From Xylocopilactobacillus apicola (GTDB lineage: Bacteria > Bacillota > Bacilli > Lactobacillales > Lactobacillaceae): 64,000 nucleotides of DNA. Where the stretch lies: the NCBI RefSeq assembly GCF_033095985.1, contig NZ_AP026802.1:806001-870000 (forward strand), written 5' to 3'. Shown here one piece after another: positions 30,215-39,526 of the stretch (position 1 is the first letter of the stretch; the number at the start of each line of letters is the position of its first letter). A program made the translations under genes and the position numbers. Under the pieces are notes generated by a model, which did no database searches, was not told the DNA's origin, and saw nothing but the letters and a program-made list of their open reading frames with translations.

Positions 30215-30907
30215 GTGAATATTAAGTCTTATCTACGTGAATATCCGGTTACTTTTAGTTTAATCGCAATTACAGTCGTCATGTTCTTAGTTGAAATGAT
30301 GAAAGGTGGAAGTCAACAAATTGAGGTTCTTTATCATTTGGGTGCTTTGACGCGTTCTGGTGTTCAAACAGGACAATGGTGGCGATTAATTACTCCCATT
30401 TTTTTACATATTGGATTTCAACACATCTTATTTAATATGTTGACCCTCTTGGTCTTTGGCTTTTATATTGAACCCTTTCTAGGGAGCTGGCGCTTTTTAA
30501 GCGTTTATCTCTTGGGAGGAATCTATGGCAATTTAGTTAGTTTTGCATTTCAAAGTGAAACAACGATTTCGGCAGGAGCGAGCTCATCGATTTTTGCACT
30601 TTTTGGCATTTTTGTTTTGATGCGGCGGTCTTTGGTTAATAATTCTCAGTATCATTATCTATCGACTCAAATTGTCGGACTCGCAGTTTTCAATTTTGTG
30701 TTTGATGTAATAGATAATTTTGCGGGAGGATCAATTGGACTCTTAGCTCATTTAGGTGGCTTTATTGGTGGATATTTCTTGTCAATTATTTTAGGGTCGC
30801 CACAAGCTGCTAACTATCCTAGTTGGCAAAGAATTTTGGCTGCATTATTTTTTGTAGCGTCGTCAATTGGGTTATATTTGTTCGGAATGGGGCGGGCCCT
30901 TGTTTGA
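30215..30907 (+). CDS. Rhomboid family intramembrane serine protease
   Basis: Polytopic intramembrane protease of the Bacillus GluP (YqgP) type, without the large N-terminal domain. The oxyanion/fold motif HILFNMLTL lies in TM2, the nucleophile motif SAGASSSIFALFG near residue 128, and the histidine in LLAHLGGFIGGY near residue 180, so the Ser-His dyad is present. 230 residues, about six or seven membrane segments. GTG with GAGGAGG 4 nt upstream. Next to yqgQ and glk as in Bacillus yqgP-yqgQ-glcK. Confidence 0.95.
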   Translation: MNIKSYLREYPVTFSLIAITVVMFLVEMMKGGSQQIEVLYHLGALTRSGVQTGQWWRLITPIFLHIGFQHILFNMLTLLVFGFYIEPFLGSWRFLSVYLLGGIYGNLVSFAFQSETTISAGASSSIFALFGIFVLMRRSLVNNSQYHYLSTQIVGLAVFNFVFDVIDNFAGGSIGLLAHLGGFIGGYFLSIILGSPQAANYPSWQRILAALFFVASSIGLYLFGMGRALV

Positions 30908-31118
30908 TCTTGATGAAATAAAACACTTCTACAATGTTTTAGATCTATTAAAAAAATTTAATATTTACATTCATTTAGGAAATCGGCTTGATGATTTAAA
31001 ATTAGCTGAAGTTGAACTAAATCGCTTATTTAGAGCTAATTTGATTGATCGGGATATCTATCTAAGGTCAATGACTATCGTTAAAAGCGAAATTAGGAAA
31101 GAGGAGAATAATGAGTAA
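30900..31118 (+). CDS. yqgQ: YqgQ family small protein (DUF910)
   Basis: A 72-residue cytoplasmic helical protein of unknown role, recognised by the pattern FYNVLDLLKKFNIYIHLGNRLDDLKL and by its place before glucokinase. I place the start at TTG 30900, overlapping the rhomboid stop by 8 nt, with a G-rich stretch upstream; the frame is open earlier but that part reads inside the rhomboid gene. It overlaps glk by 8 nt. Confidence 0.85.
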   Translation: MFDLDEIKHFYNVLDLLKKFNIYIHLGNRLDDLKLAEVELNRLFRANLIDRDIYLRSMTIVKSEIRKEENNE

Positions 31119-32082
31119 ATTATATTTAGGAATTGATTTAGGTGGAACAACCATTAAATTTGGTATGGTTGATGAAGCAGGAAAAGTTCGCAAACAGTGG
31201 AATATTCCAACTAATATTGAAGATGGCGGGAGCCATATTTTGCCTGATATGCTAGATTCAATTGGCAATTATCTTCCAAAATACGCCAGTGATCAGGTGA
31301 TGGGCATTGGTCTTGGCACACCAGGAACGGTTGATCAAGTTCATGGGACCGTTAATGGAGCGTTTAATTTAAACTGGACGACTGAACAACCGCTAAAAGA
31401 AAAAATTGAATCGGCTTTTAAGATTCCTTTTTTTGTTGAAAATGATGCTAATGTTGCGGCATTGGGCGAGCGCTGGGTCGGAGCAGGAGAAAATCAAAAC
31501 GAAGTAGTATTTGTCACACTTGGGACCGGGATCGGCGGTGGAATCATCGCTAATGGTAAGTTAGTACATGGGATTGCTGGTTCTGGTGGTGAGATCGGAC
31601 ATATTGTAGTGAAACCAGACGGTTATCCATGTACTTGTGGCAATCGAGGTTGCTTGGAAACCATCGCTTCAGCAACGGGAATCGCGCGAGTTGGAGAAAG
31701 TTTTGCTGGTAAGTATCCTGAATCATTGCTTGGTGAAGCTGCACAAAAAGGTAAATTAAATGCCAAAATTGTATTTGATCTAGCCAAATCGGGTGATCAA
31801 GCAGCAATTGAAGCCGTTGATTATGTTACATATTATTTGGCTTGGGGTTTAGGACAAGTAGCTGATGTTTTAAATCCTCAGTACATTGTGATCGGCGGCG
31901 GGGTCTCTGCCAGCGGACAGTTTTTAATTGATCACATCAATAAATTTTTCCCTAATTTTGTTTTTGATAATATCAAAAAAACTACTTCTTTGCGTTTAGC
32001 CGAGCTCGGTAATGATGCAGGTATTTTAGGCGCAGCTTCGCTTGTTAGGGAAAGTTTAAAGGAAATTGAGGAGGGAGTATGA
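31111..32082 (+). CDS. glk: ROK-family glucokinase
   Basis: Phosphorylates glucose to glucose-6-phosphate with ATP. The N-terminal phosphate-binding DLGGTTIKFGMVD, the ENDANVAALGE catalytic Asp region and the ROK zinc motif CTCGNRGCLE (residues about 172-181) are all present. 323 residues. ATG with AAAGAGGAG upstream, overlapping yqgQ. This is the glycolytic entry point for glucose released by the nearby beta-glucosidase. Confidence 0.97.
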   Translation: MSKLYLGIDLGGTTIKFGMVDEAGKVRKQWNIPTNIEDGGSHILPDMLDSIGNYLPKYASDQVMGIGLGTPGTVDQVHGTVNGAFNLNWTTEQPLKEKIESAFKIPFFVENDANVAALGERWVGAGENQNEVVFVTLGTGIGGGIIANGKLVHGIAGSGGEIGHIVVKPDGYPCTCGNRGCLETIASATGIARVGESFAGKYPESLLGEAAQKGKLNAKIVFDLAKSGDQAAIEAVDYVTYYLAWGLGQVADVLNPQYIVIGGGVSASGQFLIDHINKFFPNFVFDNIKKTTSLRLAELGNDAGILGAASLVRESLKEIEEGV

Positions 32083-32504
32083 TGTCTTTTGCTGCGACGA
32101 CACCAACTTGGTTGTGGATAGTTGATGGAGTATTGCTTGCTATTTTGTTATGGATTTTTGGCAATTGGTTTTATTACTATGTTAAAGGAAGGATCATCAA
32201 AGGTGGATTAAAGCCTCAAGAATTCGAGAAAAAAGTTCACAATGGACAGATTATTGACTTGCGAAGTAAAGGAGATTTTGATACTGCCCATATCATGGGA
32301 GCTAGAAACATTCCTTATTCATACTTTAAGCAGTATCAAGAATCAATTAGGAAAGATTTACCAGTACTACTATATGAACGGACTGATCAAATTCCGATTC
32401 GAGTTGCCGGAAAACTTAAAAAGAATGGCTACCAAGAAGTTTATTGGCTGAAAGGTGGTTTTATGAAATGGGAAGGCAATACCAAAAAGAAGGCATCACT
32501 TTAA
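32079..32504 (+). CDS. Membrane-anchored rhodanese-like protein (YqhL type, no active-site Cys)
   Basis: A 141-residue protein with one N-terminal membrane segment (about residues 12-32) and a single rhodanese fold (IIDLRSKGDFDTAHIMGARNIP). The position of the catalytic cysteine loop reads LLYERTDQ, so it cannot act as a classical sulfurtransferase. This loss seems usual in lactobacillar homologues. GGAGG lies 4 nt before ATG 32079 and 7 nt before ATG 32082, so the second may be used. It overlaps the glk stop and ends the operon. Confidence 0.88.
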   Translation: MMSFAATTPTWLWIVDGVLLAILLWIFGNWFYYYVKGRIIKGGLKPQEFEKKVHNGQIIDLRSKGDFDTAHIMGARNIPYSYFKQYQESIRKDLPVLLYERTDQIPIRVAGKLKKNGYQEVYWLKGGFMKWEGNTKKKASL

Positions 32505-32517
32505 GGTGATGTTTTTT
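32494..32517 (+). terminator. Terminator after the glk operon
   Basis: CATCAC (32494-32499) pairs with GTGATG (32506-32511), followed by six T residues. The stem starts inside the last codons of the rhodanese gene, so the stop codon is in the loop. Confidence 0.8.
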
Positions 32518-32540
32518 GTTTAATCAAATTCATTAATTTG

Positions 32541-32568
32541 TTGTTTATTTTGAAAAAAGTGTTATGAT
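32541..32568 (+). promoter_or_regulatory. Promoter of alanine dehydrogenase gene
   Basis: TTGTTT at 32541-32546, a 16-nt spacer and TATGAT at 32563-32568. The cre-like site follows within six bases, around the expected start point. Confidence 0.55.
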
Positions 32569-32573
32569 GAGTT

Positions 32574-32587
32574 TGGAAGCGCTTAAT
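32574..32587 (+). promoter_or_regulatory. Probable cre site (CcpA operator)
   Basis: TGGAAGCGCTTAAT matches the cre consensus TGWAARCGYTWNCW at 12 of 14 positions. It covers the likely transcription start of ald, a position typical of catabolite repression. Confidence 0.5.
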
Positions 32588-32609
32588 TAGAAGAAAGAAG
32601 GCGAACAAA

Positions 32610-33710
32610 ATGCTTATCGGAATTCCAAAAGAAATTAAAGTTGAAGAACATCGAGTTGGGATGACACCAAGTGGCGTTCATGATTTAGTTAATGCTAATC
32701 ATCAAGTTATTGTTGAGAAGGATGCTGGTTTTTATTCAGGTTACTTGGATAAAGAATATATTCAAGCAGGAGCCACGATCGGTACCGCTGAAGATGCGTG
32801 GGATACAGAAATGGTGATTAAGGTAAAGGAACCTTTAGCCTCAGAATACCATTATTTTAAGGCTGGTCAAATTATTTATACTTATCTTCATTTGGCGGCT
32901 AATCGAGAATTGGTTGACAGCTTAATTAAAAGTCAAGTGACAGGAGTTGCTTATGAGACGATGGAAGATCGTCATGGACATTTGCCATTATTATTTCCAA
33001 TGAGTGAAATTGCAGGCCGGATGGCAGTGCAGGTGGGCTCACATTTTTTAGAACAAACATTTAAAGGGAAAGGCATCATTTTGTCAGGAGTTACTGGCGT
33101 CCAGCGAGGTAACGTGGTAATTATTGGTGCGGGGACCGTTGGTTTTAACGCGGCCAAGATCGCTGTCGGCATGGGAGCTAACGTGACAATTTTAGATATA
33201 AATGCGGATCGATTGGCCGAAGTTGACAATTTATTTGATGGAAAAATTCAGACTTTAATGTCTAATCCCCATAATATTGCCCAAGCAGTTAAATCAGCAG
33301 ATTTAGTAATTGGAGCCGTTTTGATTCCCGGAGCAGTAGCCCCAAAATTAGTGACCGAAGAAATGATTGCTAATATGGAGAAGGGTTCAGTGGTTGTAGA
33401 TATTCCAATCGATCAGGGAGGAATTTTTGAGACTTCTGTTCGGGCAACTACTCACGATGATCCAGTTTTTATTTCTCATGGAGTGATCCATTATGCAGTT
33501 GCTAATATTCCTGGTGCAGTGCCTCGGGTTGCCACTGATGCACTATCTAGCGCCACTTTACCCTATGCTTTACAGATTGCCAGTAAAGGAATTAAAAAAG
33601 CAGCTGCTGATAATCCGATGATTTTAAAAGGAATTAATACCTTTGAAGGTAAATTAACTGAAAAATCTGTCGCTGATAGTTTAGATTTAGAATGTACAAA
33701 ATTTGTTTAA
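32610..33710 (+). CDS. ald: Alanine dehydrogenase
   Basis: NAD-dependent reversible deamination of L-alanine to pyruvate and ammonia. The N-terminus IGIPKEIKVEEHRVGMTPSGV, the catalytic Lys in VKVKEP (near residue 75) and His in YLHLAA (near 96), and the Rossmann motif GAGTVGFNAAKIAVGMGA (near 173) are canonical. 366 residues. ATG with AAGAAGG upstream. Monocistronic or the first gene ahead of the beta-glucosidase; the cre-like site suggests repression by preferred sugars. Confidence 0.97.
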   Translation: MLIGIPKEIKVEEHRVGMTPSGVHDLVNANHQVIVEKDAGFYSGYLDKEYIQAGATIGTAEDAWDTEMVIKVKEPLASEYHYFKAGQIIYTYLHLAANRELVDSLIKSQVTGVAYETMEDRHGHLPLLFPMSEIAGRMAVQVGSHFLEQTFKGKGIILSGVTGVQRGNVVIIGAGTVGFNAAKIAVGMGANVTILDINADRLAEVDNLFDGKIQTLMSNPHNIAQAVKSADLVIGAVLIPGAVAPKLVTEEMIANMEKGSVVVDIPIDQGGIFETSVRATTHDDPVFISHGVIHYAVANIPGAVPRVATDALSSATLPYALQIASKGIKKAAADNPMILKGINTFEGKLTEKSVADSLDLECTKFV

Positions 33711-33763
33711 AATAATCGTAAGTTCCAGTAAAAGATTTTATTTTGAAAAAAAGGAGTTTTTAA

Positions 33764-35209
<1,446 letters not shown>

Positions 35210-35221
35210 TAAAATACTTTG

Positions 35222-35251
35222 AGATCGACGGAACTTGGTCGATCTTTTTTT
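35222..35251 (+). terminator. Terminator after the 6-phospho-beta-glucosidase gene
   Basis: An 8-bp perfect stem AGATCGAC (35222-35229) / GTCGATCT (35238-35245), followed by a run of seven T residues. Confidence 0.93.
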
Positions 35252-35267
35252 ATGGAAAGAAAAAACA

Positions 35268-35276
35268 TGGTATGAT
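35268..35276 (+). promoter_or_regulatory. Extended -10 promoter for the tyrosine phosphatase gene
   Basis: TGGTATGAT lies 34 nt before the ATG and just after the preceding terminator. -35 is weak. Confidence 0.45.
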
Positions 35277-35310
35277 ATTTGAGTAATTCTAAAATCAAAG
35301 GACAATAAAA

Positions 35311-36069
35311 ATGAAACTAGTGAATTTTCGTGATTTAGGTGGAATAAAAAATAGAAATGGTCAATTAGTGAAACATAAGCGGTTGCTTAGATCTGGTGAG
35401 GTTGTTAACGTTGATCAAGAAGTAATAGACCAATTGGTGCAAGATTACCAATTGAAGCAAATAGTAGATTTAAGAAGTGAAGAAGAATTCATTGAGAGGC
35501 CTGATGATAAAATTCCAGGAGTTGACCTCATAAACTTACAAATCATGAAAGGAGCAAAGACGAACGGATTCAGCCTCCAAGATTTTGCTAGAATCGGTGA
35601 TGTTTCATTTGTGGATGATCATATGCTTAATGTCTATCACGATGTTGTATCTAATCCGATTTCTCAAGAATACTATGGGAATTTCTTACAATTATTAATT
35701 GATACCCCGGATGGTTCAACGCTTTTTCATTGCTTTGCTGGTAAAGATCGAACTGGGATTGCTGCAGCCTTGATTCTATGGCTTTTGGATGTCGAAAACG
35801 AAGAGGTTGTGAAGGATTATTTACAGACTAATGTAGATCGAAAAGTTGCTAATGATGAAATTATTGATGGATTCAGACGTGAGGGTTATGAGGGAGATGA
35901 GCTTCTGGCTTTAGCAGTTTCTCTTGAAGTAAAAGAAGAATACTTAGAAATCGTTCAAAATTTTATTAATCAAAATTATGGTAGCGTCAAAAAATATGCA
36001 GAAGAAGAGTTAAACTTCGATCAAAGTAAAGTAGATAAATTACAGGACTTATATTTAGTTTCTGATTAA
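35311..36069 (+). CDS. Tyrosine-protein phosphatase (Y_phosphatase3 family)
   Basis: A dual-specificity-like phosphatase of 252 residues. FRDLGGIKNRNGQLVKHKRLLRS at the N-terminus (of which NFRDLGG and LLRSGEV are diagnostic) and the P-loop HCFAGKDRTG (CX5R; Cys about 142) show an intact active site. The helical C-terminal half is typical. ATG with AAAGGACAATAAAA upstream. It is cytoplasmic, with no signal peptide. The substrate is unknown; relatives act on phosphotyrosine or phosphoinositides. Confidence 0.9.
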   Translation: MKLVNFRDLGGIKNRNGQLVKHKRLLRSGEVVNVDQEVIDQLVQDYQLKQIVDLRSEEEFIERPDDKIPGVDLINLQIMKGAKTNGFSLQDFARIGDVSFVDDHMLNVYHDVVSNPISQEYYGNFLQLLIDTPDGSTLFHCFAGKDRTGIAAALILWLLDVENEEVVKDYLQTNVDRKVANDEIIDGFRREGYEGDELLALAVSLEVKEEYLEIVQNFINQNYGSVKKYAEEELNFDQSKVDKLQDLYLVSD

Positions 36070-36077
36070 TTGAGAAC

Positions 36078-36109
36078 AAAAAACCACCCGGTTTGGGGGA
36101 ACCAGGTGG
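36078..36109 (-). terminator. Strong hairpin with T-tract on the minus strand
   Basis: CCACCCGGTT pairs with AACCAGGTGG (one mismatch) around a TGGGGG loop. On the plus strand no T-run follows, but on the minus strand six T residues do. It therefore looks like a terminator for a minus-strand RNA, yet no minus-strand gene is visible here. It might instead be a 5' structure of the plus-strand transcript carrying the small ORF at 36140. Confidence 0.55.
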
Positions 36110-36139
36110 CTAATTCAAATTTATAAAAGGAGAGAAAAC

Positions 36140-36271
36140 GTGAACATTTTAAATGCAATTCTTTTGCATCACTTACTGTTCGTCTATTATTATCAATCTT
36201 TTGCTTTAGTAATCCATCGGTCTCAGGACCTATTTTTTGTTAATAACATAAATTGCCTTGTCTCTGATTAA
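36140..36271 (+). CDS. Candidate small ORF (43 aa), function unknown
   Basis: A GTG codon follows AAAGGAGA with 6 nt spacing, a better SD than many genes here. The 43-residue product has a hydrophobic first half (ILNAILLHHLLFVYYYQSFA) and a polar tail. A weak terminator-like hairpin (36219-36238) lies inside the frame, which argues against the full length being translated. It could be a leader peptide or a type I toxin-like peptide opposite a minus-strand RNA ending at 36078. No homologue is recognised. Confidence 0.3.
   Translation: MNILNAILLHHLLFVYYYQSFALVIHRSQDLFFVNNINCLVSD
36219..36238 (+). terminator. Weak terminator-like hairpin
   Basis: GGTC-TCAG-GACC followed by TA and six T residues. 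The stem is only 4 bp, so this is weak. It would end a short plus-strand RNA starting upstream of 36140. Confidence 0.3.
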
Positions 36272-36354
36272 AATGCTAGAAGAGAATTTTGGCAGTGAAT
36301 TCGTTGACTTCACATTTTTTTTACAAAAAGTGGAATCCAATTTGATAAGAAGTC

Positions 36355-36363
36355 TGGTATACT
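36355..36363 (+). promoter_or_regulatory. Extended -10 promoter of the surface-protein gene
   Basis: TGGTATACT lies 44 nt upstream of the ATG at 36408. The stretch 36272-36354 holds nothing else I can identify. Confidence 0.5.
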
Positions 36364-36407
36364 ATCGATAATTAGTGAAGACTTAATGTAATTACGAGGA
36401 GATGACC

Positions 36408-39357
36408 ATGAAGTTAGTAAAGAAGTTGGGATATGTTTTGGTGACGTTAAGCGGTATTTATTCTTTGTTTTTTGCTTTGAACTTTAAACAGGACAGTAAA
36501 GCTGCTGATTTTCCGGCAAATGTGGCAACATTAACAAATGGTAGCGATTTCAGGGGGGGGGCAATTAGCTAGCCGTGTTAAATCTACTTTTCTAGAACCG
36601 CGATTATTGTCTGAAGTAGTAAAGACCAATGATTTTCGTTTAACTGGGGAAAGTAAATTTGTAAACGGTCAAGGTTCAGTTACTTTAGATTGGGACCGAG
36701 TTTCTGATACTTCTGATGGTTATATTGTTCAAAGAACCACTAACAGTGCTATTTCAGATGATGATTTTGCTTGGGAAGTCGCACCAACTAATTATGGTAA
36801 GCATGTCAAAATCTTAAATGTTTATCCACCTGGAGGAAATTTCCTAAAAGGTTGGATGAATCAAAATAATGGAACTGGTCAGCCGGTTTCAATGAACTTA
36901 ATTGACGTTACAGAAGTGTCATTGCCCAATTTTAATGCAAATCCCGATGGCTATTTAAAGGATGCAGCTGGTAATTATCAATACGATGGAATTTATTTTG
37001 GTTCTGCTGACAGTAACGGTGGTTGGACTGCGGGAGTTAATGATTTAACAGCTATATCTCAACCTGCTGTTGCAGCTTTTGCAGATACGGGAAGATCATT
37101 AATTTTGGGACATGATACCATTTGTGATATTTCAATGGGTGTACATCCTTATTTTAATATGTTTGCTTCTAAAATAGGTATTGAGTTGGCTAGAGATATT
37201 GAATCTAAGGGCGGAAGAATTGATAGCTATAATTGGCGAGGTTCAAATCAAGTTTCTTTTACTACGAATGGAACGTTGAATCAATATCCTTATAATCTTG
37301 ATAGCAATGCTGTTTATAATATTTCCTCATCCCACTCGTTATCTCAATTTTTTATGTATGATGGGGAGACCACTAGATGGATGCACTACAGTTCTAACGT
37401 ATGGAGTGGAGGAAGTGGACCATTTACTGGTAATACTAACTACGCTCATGATGGTACGGGTAAGGTGATTGGTGATGATAACTGGTATCTGGTTACCAAA
37501 AACAATTATGCGATGATTCAAACAGGGCATTCTAATGGATCTTGTACACCAGACGAGGCAAAAATCATTGCCAATATGACCTATTACACAAGCACACTTA
37601 ATACGACAACTCACGGTGAGGACTATACAGTTAAAGATACGGCAGTGCCAGATAGCCCAACTGAATCACTTAATGGATTAACCGGCACCCAATTAAGCCT
37701 TAATATCAACTCTCAAGATGAGGGAAGCGACTATTATTATCGCGTAAAAGCAAAATCAGATGTTGCTGCAAAATATTCTGATGTAATTAAAACCACTGTT
37801 ACAAGCGGCATTAAAGGATATGTCTACACTGTCGATGCCAATCCAACTGGAACCCCGCCTGTGATAAAAAATCCTTCAACTGGTGTTGTTACTAATATTA
37901 ATTTAAATCCGACTTCTTCATCAGACCCGCAAGCAATTCTCAATTTGTCGCTCCCTGCTAGTTATGGTAAATACGTTCATATCGTAGCAGTTGATAATGC
38001 AAATAACGTTTCGGAAGTTAAAAACATCAACTTAAATGATTTCAAGTGGTGGGATATTGACCCGACTACTAAAGTTTTAACAATTTACCCACATGAATTA
38101 AACGGTTCAGTGGATACAACGGGCGCTTCTGTTTGGCCTTGGCATGGACAAGCGGCAGATGTCACAAAGGTTGTAATTAAACCAGGAGTAACAGCTCGCG
38201 GATCACTTCACAATTTATTTACTGACCTCACGAATGCAACCGCTATTGAAGGACTTGCATCTTTGGATACCTCAAACGTCACTGATATGAATGCAATGTT
38301 TGCGCAGTGTCAGAGCTTGACCAGTCTTGATGTGAGTAAATTCAAAACCGCCAATGTGACAGATATGAATAGTATGTTTAACTATTGTACTAGATTAACT
38401 AGTTTGGATGTCAGTAGCTTTGTTACGAACCAGGTTACCAGTATGCGAGGGATGTTCCAGGGATGTCTGGGGATCACAGAGTTGGATCTAAATAATTTCA
38501 ACACCAGCCTGGTACAAGATTTTAGTTACATGTTTAATGAGATGCATGGATTGAAGAAGTTGAATGTGACCAGCTTTAATACATCAAGTGCCACCGACAT
38601 GACGGTAATGTTTGCGCACATGTCGGTGCTTCCGAGTCTTGATCTTAGTAGTTTTAACACGAGTAATGTTACAACAATGACGTCAATGTTTGATGGGAGT
38701 CCGAAGTTGTGGCAGTTGACACTTGGAAGTACTTCTAAATTAGCAACAGATTGTGCTTTAAAAGATCCAAGAGTAGAGGATGAGATTATAGATTCGCTCG
38801 CAACATATTACGTGACAAATCCGAATTGGCGTGAGGTTGGATCAGGAGGAACGGTTCACGATCCGAAGGGAACAGCAAAAACTGCAGCTCAGATTATCAG
38901 TGATTCGTCTACCGCCACCGGAACACGAATTTATGTATGGGATCAACAAGGCAGGCAGACATTAACAACAACCGGCAGTATCGATTTTGGGACTCATAGA
39001 GGATCTATTCGGGCGCATAATTACACGAGTGCGGCTCAGAGCTTCAATATTACCGACAATCGGAATTCTCGCAACGGAAAAGTTTGGCGCGTCGAAGCGT
39101 CGTTGACGAAACAATTTGAACTTGCGACTGACACCACCAAGAAGATCTCAGGAAATCCACTCTATTATCAAAGTAACGGAGCGACAACTAATCTCACCTC
39201 AACGGCTCAGACTGTGTATAACGGGACGGCAGGTAGTGGCTATCAAGACGCACTCGCGATTCCCTGGAATCTGAGCTTTAAAGCGCGGGCAAGCGATATT
39301 CCAGCACCTGGTCACTACAAGGCGACCGTGACGTATACTTTAGTTAACGTGCCTTGA
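36408..39357 (+). CDS. Secreted WxL/BspA-repeat surface protein, frameshifted at a G9 tract (phase-OFF)
   Basis: Translation from ATG 36408 (AGGAGAT upstream) gives a signal peptide with cleavage near SKAADF. It meets TAG at 36570-36572 after 54 residues. One base out of frame, an open frame runs on to 39357. Deleting one G of the G9 run (36553-36561) joins both into 982 residues; the downstream frame has no SD of its own. The mature part contains a DUF5057-like region (VKILNVYPPGG, IYFGSADSNGGW), then BspA-type DUF285 repeats (DTSNVTDMNAMF and variants, 38265-38720). It ends in a WxL-like domain (DFGTHRGSI, KVWRVEAS, closing TYTLVNVP) for non-covalent wall binding. No LPXTG. Either phase variation or an assembly error at the homopolymer would explain the split. 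Confidence 0.82.
36553..36561 (+). repeat. Poly-G tract (G9) in the surface-protein gene
   Basis: Nine consecutive G residues, the longest G run I noticed in this AT-rich window, placed 145 bases into the coding sequence. G8 or G11 would be in frame; G9 and G10 are not. Confidence 0.95.
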
Positions 39358-39382
39358 TTGTATACCTTTAAGGGTATATAAT
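39354..39382 (+). promoter_or_regulatory. Strong promoter of the antisense (antitoxin) RNA
   Basis: TTGATT (39354-39359), a 17-nt spacer and TATAAT (39377-39382). The -35 contains the stop codon of the surface-protein gene. Start point expected near 39389. Confidence 0.85.
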
Positions 39383-39389
39383 TTAGGTA

Positions 39390-39416
39390 TAAAAAGAGCC
39401 GGTGCGCTAACACCAG
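39390..39416 (-). terminator. Terminator of the toxin mRNA (minus strand)
   Basis: On the minus strand CTGGTG and CACCGG pair (one G-U) around a 6-nt loop, followed by CTCTTTTTAT. It would end the toxin transcript exactly opposite the 5' end of the antisense RNA. Confidence 0.6.
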
Positions 39417-39464
39417 GTAGATGTGAGCCGCTTTAAAGGCGGTGGCAATATTGTAGAAATATTT

Positions 39465-39508
39465 AACCCTTCCTATAACTCGCCAAAGTTAGATAGGACG
39501 GGTTTTTT
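39465..39508 (+). terminator. Terminator of the antisense RNA
   Basis: An interrupted long stem: AACCC/GGGTT, CCTAT/ATAGG and ACT/AGT pair in register, then six T residues at 39503-39508. Confidence 0.88.
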
Positions 39509-39526
39509 GTTACTTTTCGTTATGTT

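Larger units (their letters stand above)
39389..39510 (+). ncRNA. Candidate RatA-like type I antitoxin RNA (~120 nt)
   Basis: A short transcription unit with its own promoter and terminator and no ORF. It begins with a GGTG...CACC stem-loop, has a GCCGC...GCGGT stem-loop in the middle and ends with the terminator at 39465-39508. It lies opposite the 3' UTR of the minus-strand toxin gene and ends 17-19 nt short of the toxin stop codon. This tail-to-tail layout is that of txpA/RatA-type loci. Expression has not been shown. Confidence 0.7.

Noticed and set aside
32079-32504. Loss of the rhodanese active-site Cys as a novel feature
   Set aside because: Homologues in lactobacilli usually lack it, so it is a family trait rather than a mutation here.
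36078-36109. The hairpin as the plus-strand terminator of the tyrosine phosphatase gene
   Set aside because: The plus strand has no T-tract after the stem (CTAATTCAAATT follows). Only the minus strand has one.
36538-39357. ATG 36538 as the genuine start of the surface protein
   Set aside because: There is no SD, and the signal peptide lies in the other frame upstream with a good SD and promoter. The frameshift at G9 explains the arrangement better.
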